Assembly: GCA_017643495.1 (NCBI GenBank)
Contig: JAEPNK010000001.1
Span: 291,623-355,622, forward strand
From: Rhizobiaceae bacterium
GTDB lineage: Bacteria; Pseudomonadota; Alphaproteobacteria; Rhizobiales; Rhizobiaceae
Reading direction: 5' to 3'
Length of the DNA stretch: 64,000 bases
This document shows, piece by piece, positions 46,080 to 56,267 of the stretch. Positions within the stretch are counted from its first letter, which is position 1. Every line of letters starts with the position of its first letter. Both the position numbers and the translations under genes were made by a program. Below the pieces are notes generated by a model. It worked only from the letters and a program-made list of their open reading frames with translations. It did no database searches and was not told the DNA's origin.

Positions 46080-46549
46080 GCTCGTTCCCGGCTTTTGAGC
46101 CGCGCACTGCAAATTTCACGGATCGCGTACGTTCAAGCTTCGCCAAACAAGAGGCCATGAAGACACTTGGTATCAGTATCGTAAGTGTCAAACCGGGACA
46201 CGTGGTGCTGGCGATGCCTTTTTCGGCACAGCTGACCCAGCAACACGGTTTCATTCATGCCGGAATAATAACCACCGGACTTGATAGCGCCTGTGGTTAT
46301 GCTGCCTTTTCATTGATGGATGAAAGTTCCGCCGTACTGACAGTTGAGTTCAAGACCAACCTGATGGCACCTGCAGCAGGCAGCCGTTTCAGGTTTGCAG
46401 CTGATGTTGTCAAGAATGGCCGAACACTCAGCGTCTGCGAGGGCCGGGCCTACGCTCAGCCAGATGGCGGCGACGAGAAACTGGTCGCCAGCATGACTGC
46501 CACTCTCATGGCAGTACGTGACCGCAAGGATGTACGTGAAGATACCTGA
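46076..46549 (+). CDS. PaaI-family hotdog-fold thioesterase
   Basis: 157-residue hotdog-fold thioesterase. The family pattern QQHGFIHAGIITTGLDSACGYAA lies near 61-83, followed by LTVEFKTNLMAPA and GRTLSVCEGRAYA. It starts with a TTG that overlaps the fadD stop by 4 bp, so the synthetase and the thioesterase are made together. It may release CoA from stalled acyl-CoAs; the chain-length preference is unknown. Confidence 0.85.
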   Translation: MSSFPAFEPRTANFTDRVRSSFAKQEAMKTLGISIVSVKPGHVVLAMPFSAQLTQQHGFIHAGIITTGLDSACGYAAFSLMDESSAVLTVEFKTNLMAPAAGSRFRFAADVVKNGRTLSVCEGRAYAQPDGGDEKLVASMTATLMAVRDRKDVREDT

Positions 46550-46562
46550 GTGACAAGCAGGC

Positions 46563-46587
46563 CTCACCCCGCAATCTGCGGGATGAG
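46563..46587. terminator. hairpin between convergent thioesterase and phoD genes
   Basis: CTCA-C-CCCGCA and TGCGGG-A-TGAG form an 11-position stem with one mismatch and a 3-nt loop, 13 bp after the thioesterase stop and 20 bp before the phoD stop. It lacks a T-run on either strand; bidirectional termination is plausible. Confidence 0.4.
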
Positions 46588-46607
46588 CTGTTATTGAAGA
46601 CCGGGAT

Positions 46608-48176
46608 TCAGGCAGTACGCTTCGGGTCAAGCGTGATGCTGTACAATTCCTCGTCGGCACGGTCCATCAGCCGTACAGTCATCTGTTCTGTATCACCATC
46701 AATATCCACCAGCCCGAAGAACTGCAGACCCATTGAAGGCGGCAGGTTCACACCCTGTTCCTCGGTAGGTGCCTTCACATACTTGATTTCCGGCCCGAAT
46801 GTCTTGTCGAGTGCATTTGGTCCGAAGGTTCCGGCATGAAGCGGGCCTGACACGAATTCCCAGAACGGATTGAAATCCTGGAATTGTGCCTTGTTCGGAT
46901 CGTAATAATGGGCGGCTGTGTAATGAACATCAGCGGTGAACCATACAGTATTATCGATGCCGGCAGACTTGATGAAGCGCAACAGGTCTGCAAACTCGAG
47001 TTCACGACCCTTTGGCGAGCCGTTTTCACCGTTTGCCACTGCTTCTCCGTCACCTTTCGAGGGGTTGCCGACAACAAGACCGATCGGCATGTCGGAGGCA
47101 ATGACCTTCCAGGTGGCTTTCGAGTTTGCAAGCTCCCGCTTGAGCCATGCAATCTGTTGTGCGCCAAGCAGCCTTGTCTTGTCACCTTCCGTTGCCAATC
47201 CGTCGGAATTGGGGCCGCGATAGGAACGAAGATCCAGGAAGAAGACATCAAGAAGTGGTCCGTATGCAATCTTGCGATAGACACGACCCGGCTCTGCCGG
47301 CGTGTAGCGGATCGGCGTCATTTCATGAAATGCCTGAGCCGCTCGCGCCTGCAATACGTGGATCGATTTTTCTGTATACCTGTCATCAGACAAGAGGTCC
47401 TTTGCCGACGACCAGTTGTTGACCACTTCATGATCATCCCATTGGAAAAAGGTTGGAACAGATGCGTTCATGCTACGCAAATGCTCATCCATGAGATTGT
47501 ATTTCCACTGGCCACGGAACTCATCAAGTGTCTCGGCCACTTTTCTCTTTTCATCGATCAGGACGCGGTTCTTCCATACGGTACCGTCTTTCAGATCCAC
47601 CTCATCCTGCATTGGTCCGTCTGCGTAGATCGTGTCACCGGAATGAATGAAAAAATCGGGTTCGTGCATGTTCATAGTGGCATAGGTGGCCATTCCCTGA
47701 TCATCAATGCCCCATCCCTGACCTGCAGTGTCCCCTGACCACGCAAACCGAATGTCGCGACGTGATGTAGGGGCTGTCTTGAACTGGCCTGTCAATGGCT
47801 CGGAAACTGCATTGACGTCACCAAGATCGTGAGCTTGCAGGCGATAGAACACGGTCTGGTCCGCAGCAAGGTCATCAAGCAGGCGTTTCACGGAGAAGTC
47901 GGAACCTGGCAACGCGTTCAATGGCGGAAGCTTCGTCGAATTCTTGAAACTTTCAGTAGTGGAAATTTCGAAATGGACCTGAGCGGGGCGGTCAACCCGT
48001 GTCCATACGACCCCGCTTGATGTATCGACATCACCTGATTGTACGCCGTGAGTAAATACCGGGCGTGATGAAGCTCTGGAAATGGTTGGCATGGCAAGAC
48101 CGGATGCGGCCAGCAAACCGGTAGCGCCTGTCGCAGCTACAAAACGGCGACGGGAAAGTGCAGCACTGATTTTCAT
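46608..48176 (-). CDS. phoD: alkaline phosphatase D (PhoD family)
   Basis: Secreted calcium/iron-dependent phosphodiesterase-phosphatase. The 522-residue protein has a Tat signal (LSRRRFVAATGATGLLAASG near 7-26). It continues with FTHGVQSGDVDTSSGVVWTR, the metal-site blocks FAWSGDTAGQGWG, DFFIHSGDTIYADGP, FQWDDHEVVNNW and FLDLRSYRGPN, and TVWFTADVHYTAAHYY near the C-terminus. GGAGAGG lies 5 nt upstream of the chosen ATG. It is downstream of phoX on the same strand but separated by a terminator. A weak Pho-box-like repeat lies at 48218-48235. Confidence 0.92.
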   Translation of the reverse strand: MKISAALSRRRFVAATGATGLLAASGLAMPTISRASSRPVFTHGVQSGDVDTSSGVVWTRVDRPAQVHFEISTTESFKNSTKLPPLNALPGSDFSVKRLLDDLAADQTVFYRLQAHDLGDVNAVSEPLTGQFKTAPTSRRDIRFAWSGDTAGQGWGIDDQGMATYATMNMHEPDFFIHSGDTIYADGPMQDEVDLKDGTVWKNRVLIDEKRKVAETLDEFRGQWKYNLMDEHLRSMNASVPTFFQWDDHEVVNNWSSAKDLLSDDRYTEKSIHVLQARAAQAFHEMTPIRYTPAEPGRVYRKIAYGPLLDVFFLDLRSYRGPNSDGLATEGDKTRLLGAQQIAWLKRELANSKATWKVIASDMPIGLVVGNPSKGDGEAVANGENGSPKGRELEFADLLRFIKSAGIDNTVWFTADVHYTAAHYYDPNKAQFQDFNPFWEFVSGPLHAGTFGPNALDKTFGPEIKYVKAPTEEQGVNLPPSMGLQFFGLVDIDGDTEQMTVRLMDRADEELYSITLDPKRTA

Positions 48177-48313
48177 AAATCCTCTCCTGTATAGGGCAAA
48201 TATTGCCACCCCTGCCTACAGCAGGCTTTTGACAGAACGACTGCATTCCTGTGTCAGTTTGCCATCGCTTTCATGACGTTTGGATGTCTGGAAAGGGGGG
48301 ACAGAAGCGCAAG

Positions 48314-48337
48314 AAAAAGGGGCGTTACGAACGCCCC
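48314..48337 (-). terminator. intrinsic terminator of phoX
   Basis: On the minus strand GGGGCGTT-CGT-AACGCCCC is a perfect 8-bp stem with a 3-nt loop followed by five T residues, 47 bp after the phoX stop. It separates phoX from phoD, so phoD needs its own promoter or read-through. Confidence 0.88.
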
Positions 48338-48384
48338 TCTTGGTGTTTGATCATCCAGTCATTCACCGGAATGACTGATTGGTA

Positions 48385-50280
48385 TCAACCCATCAAGCCG
48401 CCATCTTCTCTTTCGACAATAATGATTGCGGACTTGGGAACCGAATTGCCGCCATCTGGCCAATGGCTGTTTCCGTCTTCTCCAGGGTGCTGAATGCCAA
48501 CAAACATGGAGCGCCGATCCGGGCTCCAGGCTGCTCCGGTAACCTCACATTCCTTTGGGCCGACCAGGAAGCGGCGGATTTCTCCTGTTTCCGTATCCCC
48601 GACAAGCATCTGGTTATTGCCCATGCCTGCAAAATCACCTTCATTGGAATATTTTCCGTCTGTCTGGATCCAGAGGAAGCCATTACTGTCGAATGAAATA
48701 CCGTCAGGTGAGTTAAACATGTTGGCTGGTGTAACATTGGCAGAACCGGCAAGCGCATCGGAGTGAACACCCGGATTCCCAGCCAAAACAAACAAGTCCC
48801 ATGCAAACTTGTCGGACAAGTGATCACCATTTTCCGGAACCCATCTCACGATCTGTCCGTAATTGTTGGCAGGTCGCGGGTTCGGTCCTGCAGCAGGTGT
48901 TGCATCACCCCCTGCATTTGGTTTGATGCCCCGGTTCTTGTTGTTGGTCAAAGCACAATACACTTCAGCCTTGTTCGGATTGCTTGCAACCCACTCCGGC
49001 CGGTCCATGGTCGTGGCCTGAACGGCTGACGCTGCCTGGCGTGTACGAACACACACCTCGGCCTGTGAAGCCATGCCCGTGGTTTCCGGGTTCAATTCCC
49101 GCCACTCTCCGGTCTGATCGTCATTGAATTTTGCTGCATAAAGCTTGCCATCCTCCAGCAGGGAGGAATTGTCACCGCCCGCCGAGAACTTGCCGGAGCT
49201 TACAAACCGGTAGATAAACTCCCCGCGCTCATCATCGCCCATGTAGACAACAACCTGCCCGTTTGATGCGAGCACCACTTCTGCATTTTCATGCTTGAAG
49301 CGCCCAAGCGCTGTAAGTTTTCTTGGTTTTGACGCAGGATCAAACGGATTGATTTCCACGACATACCCGGCACGATTGGGTTCATTGGGCTCCTTTGCCA
49401 TGTCAAACCGGTCATCAATACGTGACCAGCCATAACCCCAGTCTTCATTGGAAAGACCGTAACGTTTTTGGTCCGCAGTTTTCTCGAAATTCTCCTCGCT
49501 TGATGAGAAGTATCCATTGAAGTTTTCTTCGCAGGCGAGATACGTACCCCAAGGCGTGCGACCATTTCCGCAATTGTTCCAGGTACCAAGAGCAGTTCTG
49601 CCTTCTGGATCAGCGGATGTCTTCAACAAATCGTGCCCTGCTGCAGGTCCGGTAAGTACCATTTCAGTGTCAGGCGTTATCCGGCGGTTAAGGTTGGAGC
49701 CTTTTACGACTTCCCACTTTCCATTGTTGCGGCTGATTTCCATCACCGTGACGCCATGACCAAGCTTGCCTTTAAGCACATCATCATCGGTTTCCGGTTT
49801 ACCCGACTCACGATTGCCGAAAATGATATCGCGGTTCACATATTCATTGTTTACTACAAAGACATTCCGCCCTGCTTTCGAGAAAAAATCCATGCCATCA
49901 TTGTTATCCCCGATGGCCAGTGCCTGGCTTTCGGAAGTACCGCGGCTTTCTTCATCAAACGGTATCGAGTTTTCAAACAGCGGGTCTCCCCACTTTGCCA
50001 GAACCTCCCATTTGTATCCTTCAGGAACAGTAATTGTATCCAGACTGTTGGCTTCCACCGCCTTGAAGCCGAAACGGTCGGCTGCCGCAGCAACCCGGAC
50101 ACCTTGTGTCGCCATACCGGCAACAAAGGTACCGGCTCCCACAGCCAGAATACCTTGCAAGAACCCTCTTCTTGCAATCGCTTTTTCTACCACGCCGTCA
50201 AACTCGCTATACTCGGGGCGCGGGTTCATCTTCTCATCGAATTGGTCGAATGAGAGATTGTGATGTGTTTGTTTTTCCAT
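48385..50280 (-). CDS. phoX: PhoX-family alkaline phosphatase (DUF839)
   Basis: Periplasmic phosphomonoesterase using calcium and iron. The 631-residue protein has a Tat-type signal near 37-55 (ARRGFLQGILAVGAGTFVA, with the second Arg-Arg pair intact). Family blocks follow: FVVNNEYVNRDIIFG, the segment CGNGRTPWGTYLACEENFNG, RFKHENAEVVLASNGQVVVY and PDGISFDSNGFLWIQTDG. GDATPAAGPNPRPANNYGQ and an aspartate-rich C-terminus complete it. It sits behind a Pho box and ends in an intrinsic terminator. Together with phoD this is a classic phosphate-starvation pair. Confidence 0.92.
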   Translation of the reverse strand: MEKQTHHNLSFDQFDEKMNPRPEYSEFDGVVEKAIARRGFLQGILAVGAGTFVAGMATQGVRVAAAADRFGFKAVEANSLDTITVPEGYKWEVLAKWGDPLFENSIPFDEESRGTSESQALAIGDNNDGMDFFSKAGRNVFVVNNEYVNRDIIFGNRESGKPETDDDVLKGKLGHGVTVMEISRNNGKWEVVKGSNLNRRITPDTEMVLTGPAAGHDLLKTSADPEGRTALGTWNNCGNGRTPWGTYLACEENFNGYFSSSEENFEKTADQKRYGLSNEDWGYGWSRIDDRFDMAKEPNEPNRAGYVVEINPFDPASKPRKLTALGRFKHENAEVVLASNGQVVVYMGDDERGEFIYRFVSSGKFSAGGDNSSLLEDGKLYAAKFNDDQTGEWRELNPETTGMASQAEVCVRTRQAASAVQATTMDRPEWVASNPNKAEVYCALTNNKNRGIKPNAGGDATPAAGPNPRPANNYGQIVRWVPENGDHLSDKFAWDLFVLAGNPGVHSDALAGSANVTPANMFNSPDGISFDSNGFLWIQTDGKYSNEGDFAGMGNNQMLVGDTETGEIRRFLVGPKECEVTGAAWSPDRRSMFVGIQHPGEDGNSHWPDGGNSVPKSAIIIVEREDGGLMG

Positions 50281-50327
50281 TGGTTTTACCTGCAGCTATT
50301 ATGACGGAATTCACATATCAATCCGGC

Positions 50328-50345
50328 ATGACAAACAGGTAACAA
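50328..50345 (-). promoter_or_regulatory. Pho box upstream of phoX
   Basis: On the minus strand TTGTTAC-CTGT-TTGTCAT is an 18-bp pair of 7-mers separated by 4 bp, close to the PhoB site CTGTCAT-N4-CTGTCAT. It lies 47 bp upstream of the phoX start, in the position from which PhoB replaces a -35. A CATAAT further down may be the -10. Confidence 0.6.
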
Positions 50346-50406
50346 GGTATCAAACCAGCGGAACGAGGTTCTGATATAACGGCTGAGGATTATTTGGGGA
50401 ATTGGT

Positions 50407-50496
50407 CAGCTTCCGGTCACAGGGTCGCGTTACTTGGAGGAGATACGTGGATATTGAGCCTTTTGGGAGTGCTCATTTTCCCGTGACCGGAAGCTG
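50407..50496. repeat. 14-bp inverted repeat enclosing 62 bp, between phoX and atpC
   Basis: CAGCTTCCGGTCAC (50407-50420) and GTGACCGGAAGCTG (50483-50496) are perfect inverted copies. The enclosed 62 bp contain GGAGGAG on the plus strand, hence CTCCTCC on the minus strand. The minus strand also has TGGTATAGAAT about 35 bp upstream of the element, a possible extended -10. The 438-bp gap between phoX and atpC holds no protein gene I can support; an 81-codon minus-strand frame across the repeat has no ribosome site. An sRNA or a mobile-element remnant are both possible. Confidence 0.45.
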
Positions 50497-50694
50497 TAAG
50501 AAAGTAGTAAAACGTTTTGATGCTGCAGTCTGCTGCTAAAAATATTCTATACCAGTGCAATTTTTGCATCACTTTCACTTGAAGCCAACCGTGAAAATAC
50601 AAACGCCAAAAGAGGTATTGGAATGCCAAAAACCCGCCACAAAAAATGCAGCGGGCCAACAATCAACCATCAGTAACTTGCAGAATTGGAATTC

Positions 50695-50718
50695 AAAAAA
50701 TCATTGCCTTGCAGGCAA
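50695..50718 (-). terminator. intrinsic terminator of the atp operon
   Basis: On the minus strand TTGCCT-GCA-AGGCAA is followed by TGA and six T residues. The hairpin abuts the atpC stop codon directly, with no gap. Confidence 0.85.
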
Positions 50719-51132
50719 TTAATGAACAAGTCCCTTGGCATGACGGATAGCCGTCAGGCTGTCTTCAAGATCTGCCAAAAGGTTCGCAGCTTCTTCACGC
50801 TCATGAGGCTCAGCCTTGGCATGCGCCTCTCTTGCTTCCTCAATTTCTTTCTCGTGTGCTTCAAGATCGAAATCATCGACAAAAACAGCATGCTCAGCCA
50901 GAACGGTCAAACCATCGGGCGACACGTCAGCAAATCCACCACGAACAAAAACGGATTTCTTTGTTCCGTCTTCTAGTTGCACGTCAATGATGCCGGGCTT
51001 CACGGTTGACATGAAGGGTGCATGATCGGCCAGAACGGTAAAATAGCCTTCGACGCCAGGAACAACCACCTGTTCAGCCTCACCGGACAGGATCAGCGCT
51101 TCGGGTGCAACCAGTTCGAATTGGAATGACAT
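50719..51132 (-). CDS. atpC: ATP synthase F1 epsilon subunit
   Basis: Rotor-stalk subunit of 137 residues. It starts SFQFELVAPEALILSGEAEQ and continues with VVVPGVEGYFTVLADHAPFM and the beta-sandwich, then a C-terminal helical region rich in Glu/Ala (EKEIEEAREAHAKAEPHERE). I chose the ATG at 51132; an ATG five codons upstream is possible. Last gene of the atp operon, 68 bp after atpD. Confidence 0.95.
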   Translation of the reverse strand: MSFQFELVAPEALILSGEAEQVVVPGVEGYFTVLADHAPFMSTVKPGIIDVQLEDGTKKSVFVRGGFADVSPDGLTVLAEHAVFVDDFDLEAHEKEIEEAREAHAKAEPHEREEAANLLADLEDSLTAIRHAKGLVH

Positions 51133-51200
51133 TTCCGTTATCCTCAAGCCTCAAGAGCGCTCCGCCTCAATGTGGAAGCGAAGCGCATGTTCTTTCAATA

Positions 51201-52715
<1,515 letters not shown>

Positions 52716-52731
52716 TTATAACCTCATAGAG

Positions 52732-53013
52732 TTACGCCGAATTACATCCGGCAAAAAATCCTGTAAAAATCCATTTCAAATAACCAAGATCGTAAACATA
52801 AGTATTGTATAAGCCATAAGGCCACAAAAATAACTTAGTTACGAATCCGATAAAGCTCAGAACTACACCCCAAAACTGCGCAGTGACAAATCCAACCAAT
52901 CCATAACATCCATCAAAAGCCAATTTCCAAGGCATGAAGATATACGAAAGGCCATTCAGCAAACCAAGCACTGAACCGATTCCGAAGTAAATTTTTATAA
53001 ATCCCTTCAACAT
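52732..53013 (-). CDS. AT-rich small membrane-protein gene inserted in the atp operon
   Basis: Not a known ATP synthase component. The 93-residue frame starts 4 bp after the atpG stop and ends 19 bp before atpD, filling the gap. Three hydrophobic stretches are visible: 4-25 (FIKIYFGIGSVLGLLNGLSY), about 37-60 (LVGFVTAQFWGVVLSFIGFV) and 75-90 (WIFTGFFAG region). By hand count its G+C is about 37%, far below its neighbours, and its codons favour TTG, TTT and GGA. No clear ribosome site stands before the ATG, so translation may depend on re-initiation after atpG. It could be a recently acquired gene. Function unknown. Confidence 0.6.
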   Translation of the reverse strand: MLKGFIKIYFGIGSVLGLLNGLSYIFMPWKLAFDGCYGLVGFVTAQFWGVVLSFIGFVTKLFLWPYGLYNTYVYDLGYLKWIFTGFFAGCNSA

Positions 53014-53017
53014 CCTA

Positions 53018-53902
53018 TCACAGCGCTTCCGCGCCCGAAATAATTTCAATCAGTTCTTTGGTAATCTGAGCCTGACGCTGACGGTTGAAGCTCAGTGTCA
53101 GCTTGTCGATCATTTCACCCGCATTTCGTGTCGCATTGTCCATGGCAGACATGCGCGCACCTTGCTCAGAAGCCGCATTCTCCAGAATTGCGCGGAAAAT
53201 CTGCACTGCAATATTACGCGGCAACAGGTCATCGAGAATTTCAGCCTCGCCCGGCTCATACTCGTAATTGACACTCGCACCGGCTTCTTCTTCGGTCTCT
53301 TCTGCAGAGACATTGGCAGGAATAATTTGCTGTGCGGTCGGTATCTGGCTGATGACCGACTTGAACTCGGAATAGAATATCGTGCAGACGTCAAACTCGC
53401 CCTCACCAAACATTCCAAGCACCTTGTCGGCAACCTGCTGGGCTTCAGCAAACCCTACATTCTTCACTTCCCGGAAGGAAATCGTGTCGATGATAAGCTC
53501 GCGAAACTCCATTTTCAGAGCATCAAAGCCTTTCTTGCCAACACAAAGAATCTTGACGGTCTTGCCTTCGGCAAGCAGCTTGCGGGCGCGGTCACGGGCC
53601 AGCCTAGCAATCGACGAATTGAAGCCGCCACAAAGTCCTCGCTCAGCAGTGGCAACCACGAGAAGATGCGTATCGTCCTTCCCGGTTCCCGTCATCAGTA
53701 CGGGCGCGTCATCACGCCCGTCCATGGCCGACGAAATATTTGCCAATACCTTGGCCATGCGCTCGGAATACGGACGCGCAGCTTCAGCGGCTGATTGCGC
53801 CTTGCGCAACTTCGCTGCAGCGACCATCTGCATCGCCTTGGTAATCTTTTGCGTAGCCTTGACCGAGGCTATGCGGTTCCTGAGATCCTTCAGACTTGCC
53901 AT
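53018..53902 (-). CDS. atpG: ATP synthase F1 gamma subunit
   Basis: Central rotor shaft of F1, 294 residues. It begins [20 protein letters not shown], the conserved N-terminal coiled coil. The middle has [20 protein letters not shown] and the C-terminal coiled coil has [20 protein letters not shown] and [20 protein letters not shown]. Length includes a short alphaproteobacterial insert ([18 protein letters not shown]). It follows atpA by 40 bp. Confidence 0.96.
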   Translation of the reverse strand: MASLKDLRNRIASVKATQKITKAMQMVAAAKLRKAQSAAEAARPYSERMAKVLANISSAMDGRDDAPVLMTGTGKDDTHLLVVATAERGLCGGFNSSIARLARDRARKLLAEGKTVKILCVGKKGFDALKMEFRELIIDTISFREVKNVGFAEAQQVADKVLGMFGEGEFDVCTIFYSEFKSVISQIPTAQQIIPANVSAEETEEEAGASVNYEYEPGEAEILDDLLPRNIAVQIFRAILENAASEQGARMSAMDNATRNAGEMIDKLTLSFNRQRQAQITKELIEIISGAEAL

Positions 53903-53942
53903 ATCGGTTCCTGTCAGGTTTCCCTTCTAGATTGCCGTTCGC

Positions 53943-55472
53943 TTACGAGAAGTTTTTCGCGTAAGCGTCGATGGCAGCTTTCAGCCGCTCAGTGATATCG
54001 TCATCAAGGGCTTTCTTTTCAGCAATCGCATCAAGAATATCCTTGTGCTCGTTTCTCATGACCGCGAGAAGGCCTTGCTCAAACGGGCCGACCTTATCAA
54101 GGGCCAAACCGTCGAGATAACCGTTCACGCCGGCAAAGATTACAGCAACCTGCTCTTCCGTTTTAAGCGGAGAGAACTGGGGCTGCTTGAGAAGTTCTGT
54201 CAGACGCGACCCGCGGTTGAGAAGTCGTTGCGTAGCCGCATCGAGGTCTGAACCGAACTGCGCGAATGCGGCCATTTCACGATACTGGGCAAGCTCACCC
54301 TTGATCGAACCCGCAACCTGCTTCATTGCCTTGATCTGCGCCGCAGAACCCACACGGGAAACAGACAGGCCGACGTTAACGGCAGGACGGATACCCTGGA
54401 AGAACAGGTCTGTTTCAAGGAAGATCTGACCATCCGTGATCGAAATCACGTTGGTAGGAATAAAGGCGGACACATCGTTACCCTGCGTCTCAATGACTGG
54501 AAGGGCAGTCAACGAGCCTGCACCCATGCTGTCATTCAGCTTGGCTGAACGCTCAAGAAGACGGGAGTGAAGGTAGAAAACGTCACCGGGATAAGCTTCA
54601 CGTCCAGGCGGGCGACGAAGCAGAAGTGACATCTGGCGATAGGCCACAGCCTGCTTGGAAAGGTCATCGTAACCAATCAGGGCATGCATGCCGTTGTCAC
54701 GGAAATACTCACCCATTGCACAACCTGCAAACGGCGCCAGGAACTGCATTGGCGCGGGATCGGAAGCCGTGGCGGCAATAACAATGGAATACTCCATTGC
54801 GCCGCGCTCTTCGAGCACTTTCACGAACTGGGCAACCGTTGAACGCTTCTGGCCGACAGCAACATAGACACAGAAAAGCTTGTCATTGTCGCGACCTTCA
54901 TCATGGGCCGGCTTCTGGTTGAGGAAAGTATCGAGAATGATGGCAGTCTTGCCGGTCTGGCGGTCACCAATCACAAGCTCCCGCTGGCCACGGCCGATCG
55001 GGATCAGCGCATCGATAGCCTTGAGGCCGGTAGCCATTGGCTCATGCACGGATTTGCGAGGCATGATGCCTGGCGCCTTTACATCCACACGGGCACGCTG
55101 CTTGGCCTTGATCGGCCCCTTGCCGTCAATCGGGTTACCCAGCGCATCAACAACACGGCCAAGAAGCTCCGGACCAATCGGCACGTCAACAATTGAACCG
55201 GTCCGCTTTACAGTGTCCCCTTCCCGGATGCCACGGTCATCACCGAAAAGCACGACACCGACATTATCGGTCTCCAAGTTGAGGGCCATGCCGGCAATGC
55301 CGCCGGGAAATTCCACAAGCTCACCTGCCTGCACATTGTCCAACCCGTATACGCGGGCAATACCGTCACCAACGGAAAGAACCTGGCCAACTTCGGAAAC
55401 TTCTGCTTCCTTGCCGAAATTCTTGATCTGGTCCTTGAGAATTGCGGAGACTTCCGCAGCGCTAATATCCAT
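53943..55472 (-). CDS. atpA: ATP synthase F1 alpha subunit
   Basis: Non-catalytic nucleotide-binding subunit of F1, 509 residues. It begins [20 protein letters not shown]. The P-loop is [18 protein letters not shown], followed by [40 protein letters not shown] and [17 protein letters not shown]. Length and motif order are standard. It starts 2 bp after the atpH stop. Confidence 0.97.
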   Translation of the reverse strand: MDISAAEVSAILKDQIKNFGKEAEVSEVGQVLSVGDGIARVYGLDNVQAGELVEFPGGIAGMALNLETDNVGVVLFGDDRGIREGDTVKRTGSIVDVPIGPELLGRVVDALGNPIDGKGPIKAKQRARVDVKAPGIMPRKSVHEPMATGLKAIDALIPIGRGQRELVIGDRQTGKTAIILDTFLNQKPAHDEGRDNDKLFCVYVAVGQKRSTVAQFVKVLEERGAMEYSIVIAATASDPAPMQFLAPFAGCAMGEYFRDNGMHALIGYDDLSKQAVAYRQMSLLLRRPPGREAYPGDVFYLHSRLLERSAKLNDSMGAGSLTALPVIETQGNDVSAFIPTNVISITDGQIFLETDLFFQGIRPAVNVGLSVSRVGSAAQIKAMKQVAGSIKGELAQYREMAAFAQFGSDLDAATQRLLNRGSRLTELLKQPQFSPLKTEEQVAVIFAGVNGYLDGLALDKVGPFEQGLLAVMRNEHKDILDAIAEKKALDDDITERLKAAIDAYAKNFS

Positions 55473-55474
55473 TG

Positions 55475-56056
55475 TTAGCCAACCTCTTTGAGTGCAAGCT
55501 TAAGGGAAGAAAGACGGGTCTTGATTGATGTATCAATCTGTCTGGATCCGACTTTCACGATAATTCCGCCGAGGATCGACGGATCGACAGTTGCGTTGAT
55601 TGCAACGTCCTTGCCAACAACGCCTTTCAGCGTTGTCTTCAATTCTTTGGTCTGGGCAGCTGTCAGTTCTTTCGCGACAGTTACCTCAGCCGTCACCTCG
55701 CCACGATGCTCTGCTGCAAGCTTTCGAAATGCAGCCAGCATGCCGGGCATGGCAAACAGGCGGCGGTTTCGGGTTACAGCACGAACAAAATTGCCAACGA
55801 GACCGGTAATTTTTGCCTTGGTCAGTATGGCGTCAATACCACTATACTGTTCATCTGCGGAGAAAACAGGGGAATTTACAAGCTGGGCAAGGTCCTTGCT
55901 GCCATCCAGCAATTGCTGGAAACGGCCAAGGTCTTTCTCTACTGCTGTAATCTTGTTTTCGGAAACGGCAAGTTCGAACAATGCGGAGGCATACCGCATT
56001 GTCACTCCGGAAGTCATCGATTCGGAATTGGCCACTGAAATATTCTTTTCCGACAT
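55475..56056 (-). CDS. atpH: ATP synthase F1 delta subunit
   Basis: Peripheral stalk subunit linking F1 to the b subunits. The 193-residue protein has the family start [20 protein letters not shown] near 18-37, then [20 protein letters not shown]. The C-terminal half contains [20 protein letters not shown] and RLSSLKLAL. The start is uncertain: an internal ATG 14 codons in would match the usual N-terminus, and the GGAG upstream is far from the first ATG. First gene of the atp operon; F0 genes must lie elsewhere. Confidence 0.95.
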   Translation of the reverse strand: MSEKNISVANSESMTSGVTMRYASALFELAVSENKITAVEKDLGRFQQLLDGSKDLAQLVNSPVFSADEQYSGIDAILTKAKITGLVGNFVRAVTRNRRLFAMPGMLAAFRKLAAEHRGEVTAEVTVAKELTAAQTKELKTTLKGVVGKDVAINATVDPSILGGIIVKVGSRQIDTSIKTRLSSLKLALKEVG

Positions 56057-56116
56057 ATGCCGGACGATCTCCTGCAGTCTGTGACCTGCACGGAATTCAC
56101 CCGGTTAATTGATCTT

Positions 56117-56185
56117 CTACAAATTTGTAGCCCAAAACAGACCCAAAGCCTGACTTTCGGCCGCTGACCAACTAGCACAGGCTTT
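56117..56185. repeat. palindrome and inverted repeat in the atp leader
   Basis: CTACAAATTTGTAG (56117-56130) is a perfect 14-bp palindrome. AAAGCCTG (56145-56152) and CAGGCTTT (56178-56185) are inverted copies with 25 bp between them. Read on the plus strand the second pair is followed by further T residues and looks like a terminator, but no plus-strand gene ends here. Both lie 61-129 bp upstream of atpH and could regulate its leader. The 211-bp gap holds no gene. Confidence 0.45.
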
Positions 56186-56267
56186 TTTACCCCGCAACAT
56201 CACTGCTTAAAAATAGTTGCGGAGTCTTTGTCGCATGCACCTAAAGGCTAAGCTTCACGCCAAAAAC

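Noticed and set aside
48218-48235. Pho box directly upstream of phoD
   Set aside because: Only the first heptamer (CTGTCAA) is close to consensus; the second (CTGCTGT) is poor. Kept as a note, not as a feature.
50417-50662. An 81-codon minus-strand frame in the phoX-atpC gap
   Set aside because: It runs across the inverted repeat, has no ribosome site and no recognisable composition of a protein. Better treated as non-coding.
56145-56185. Plus-strand intrinsic terminator
   Set aside because: The stem plus T-run is good, but no plus-strand gene ends here, so it is described as an inverted repeat of the atp leader instead.
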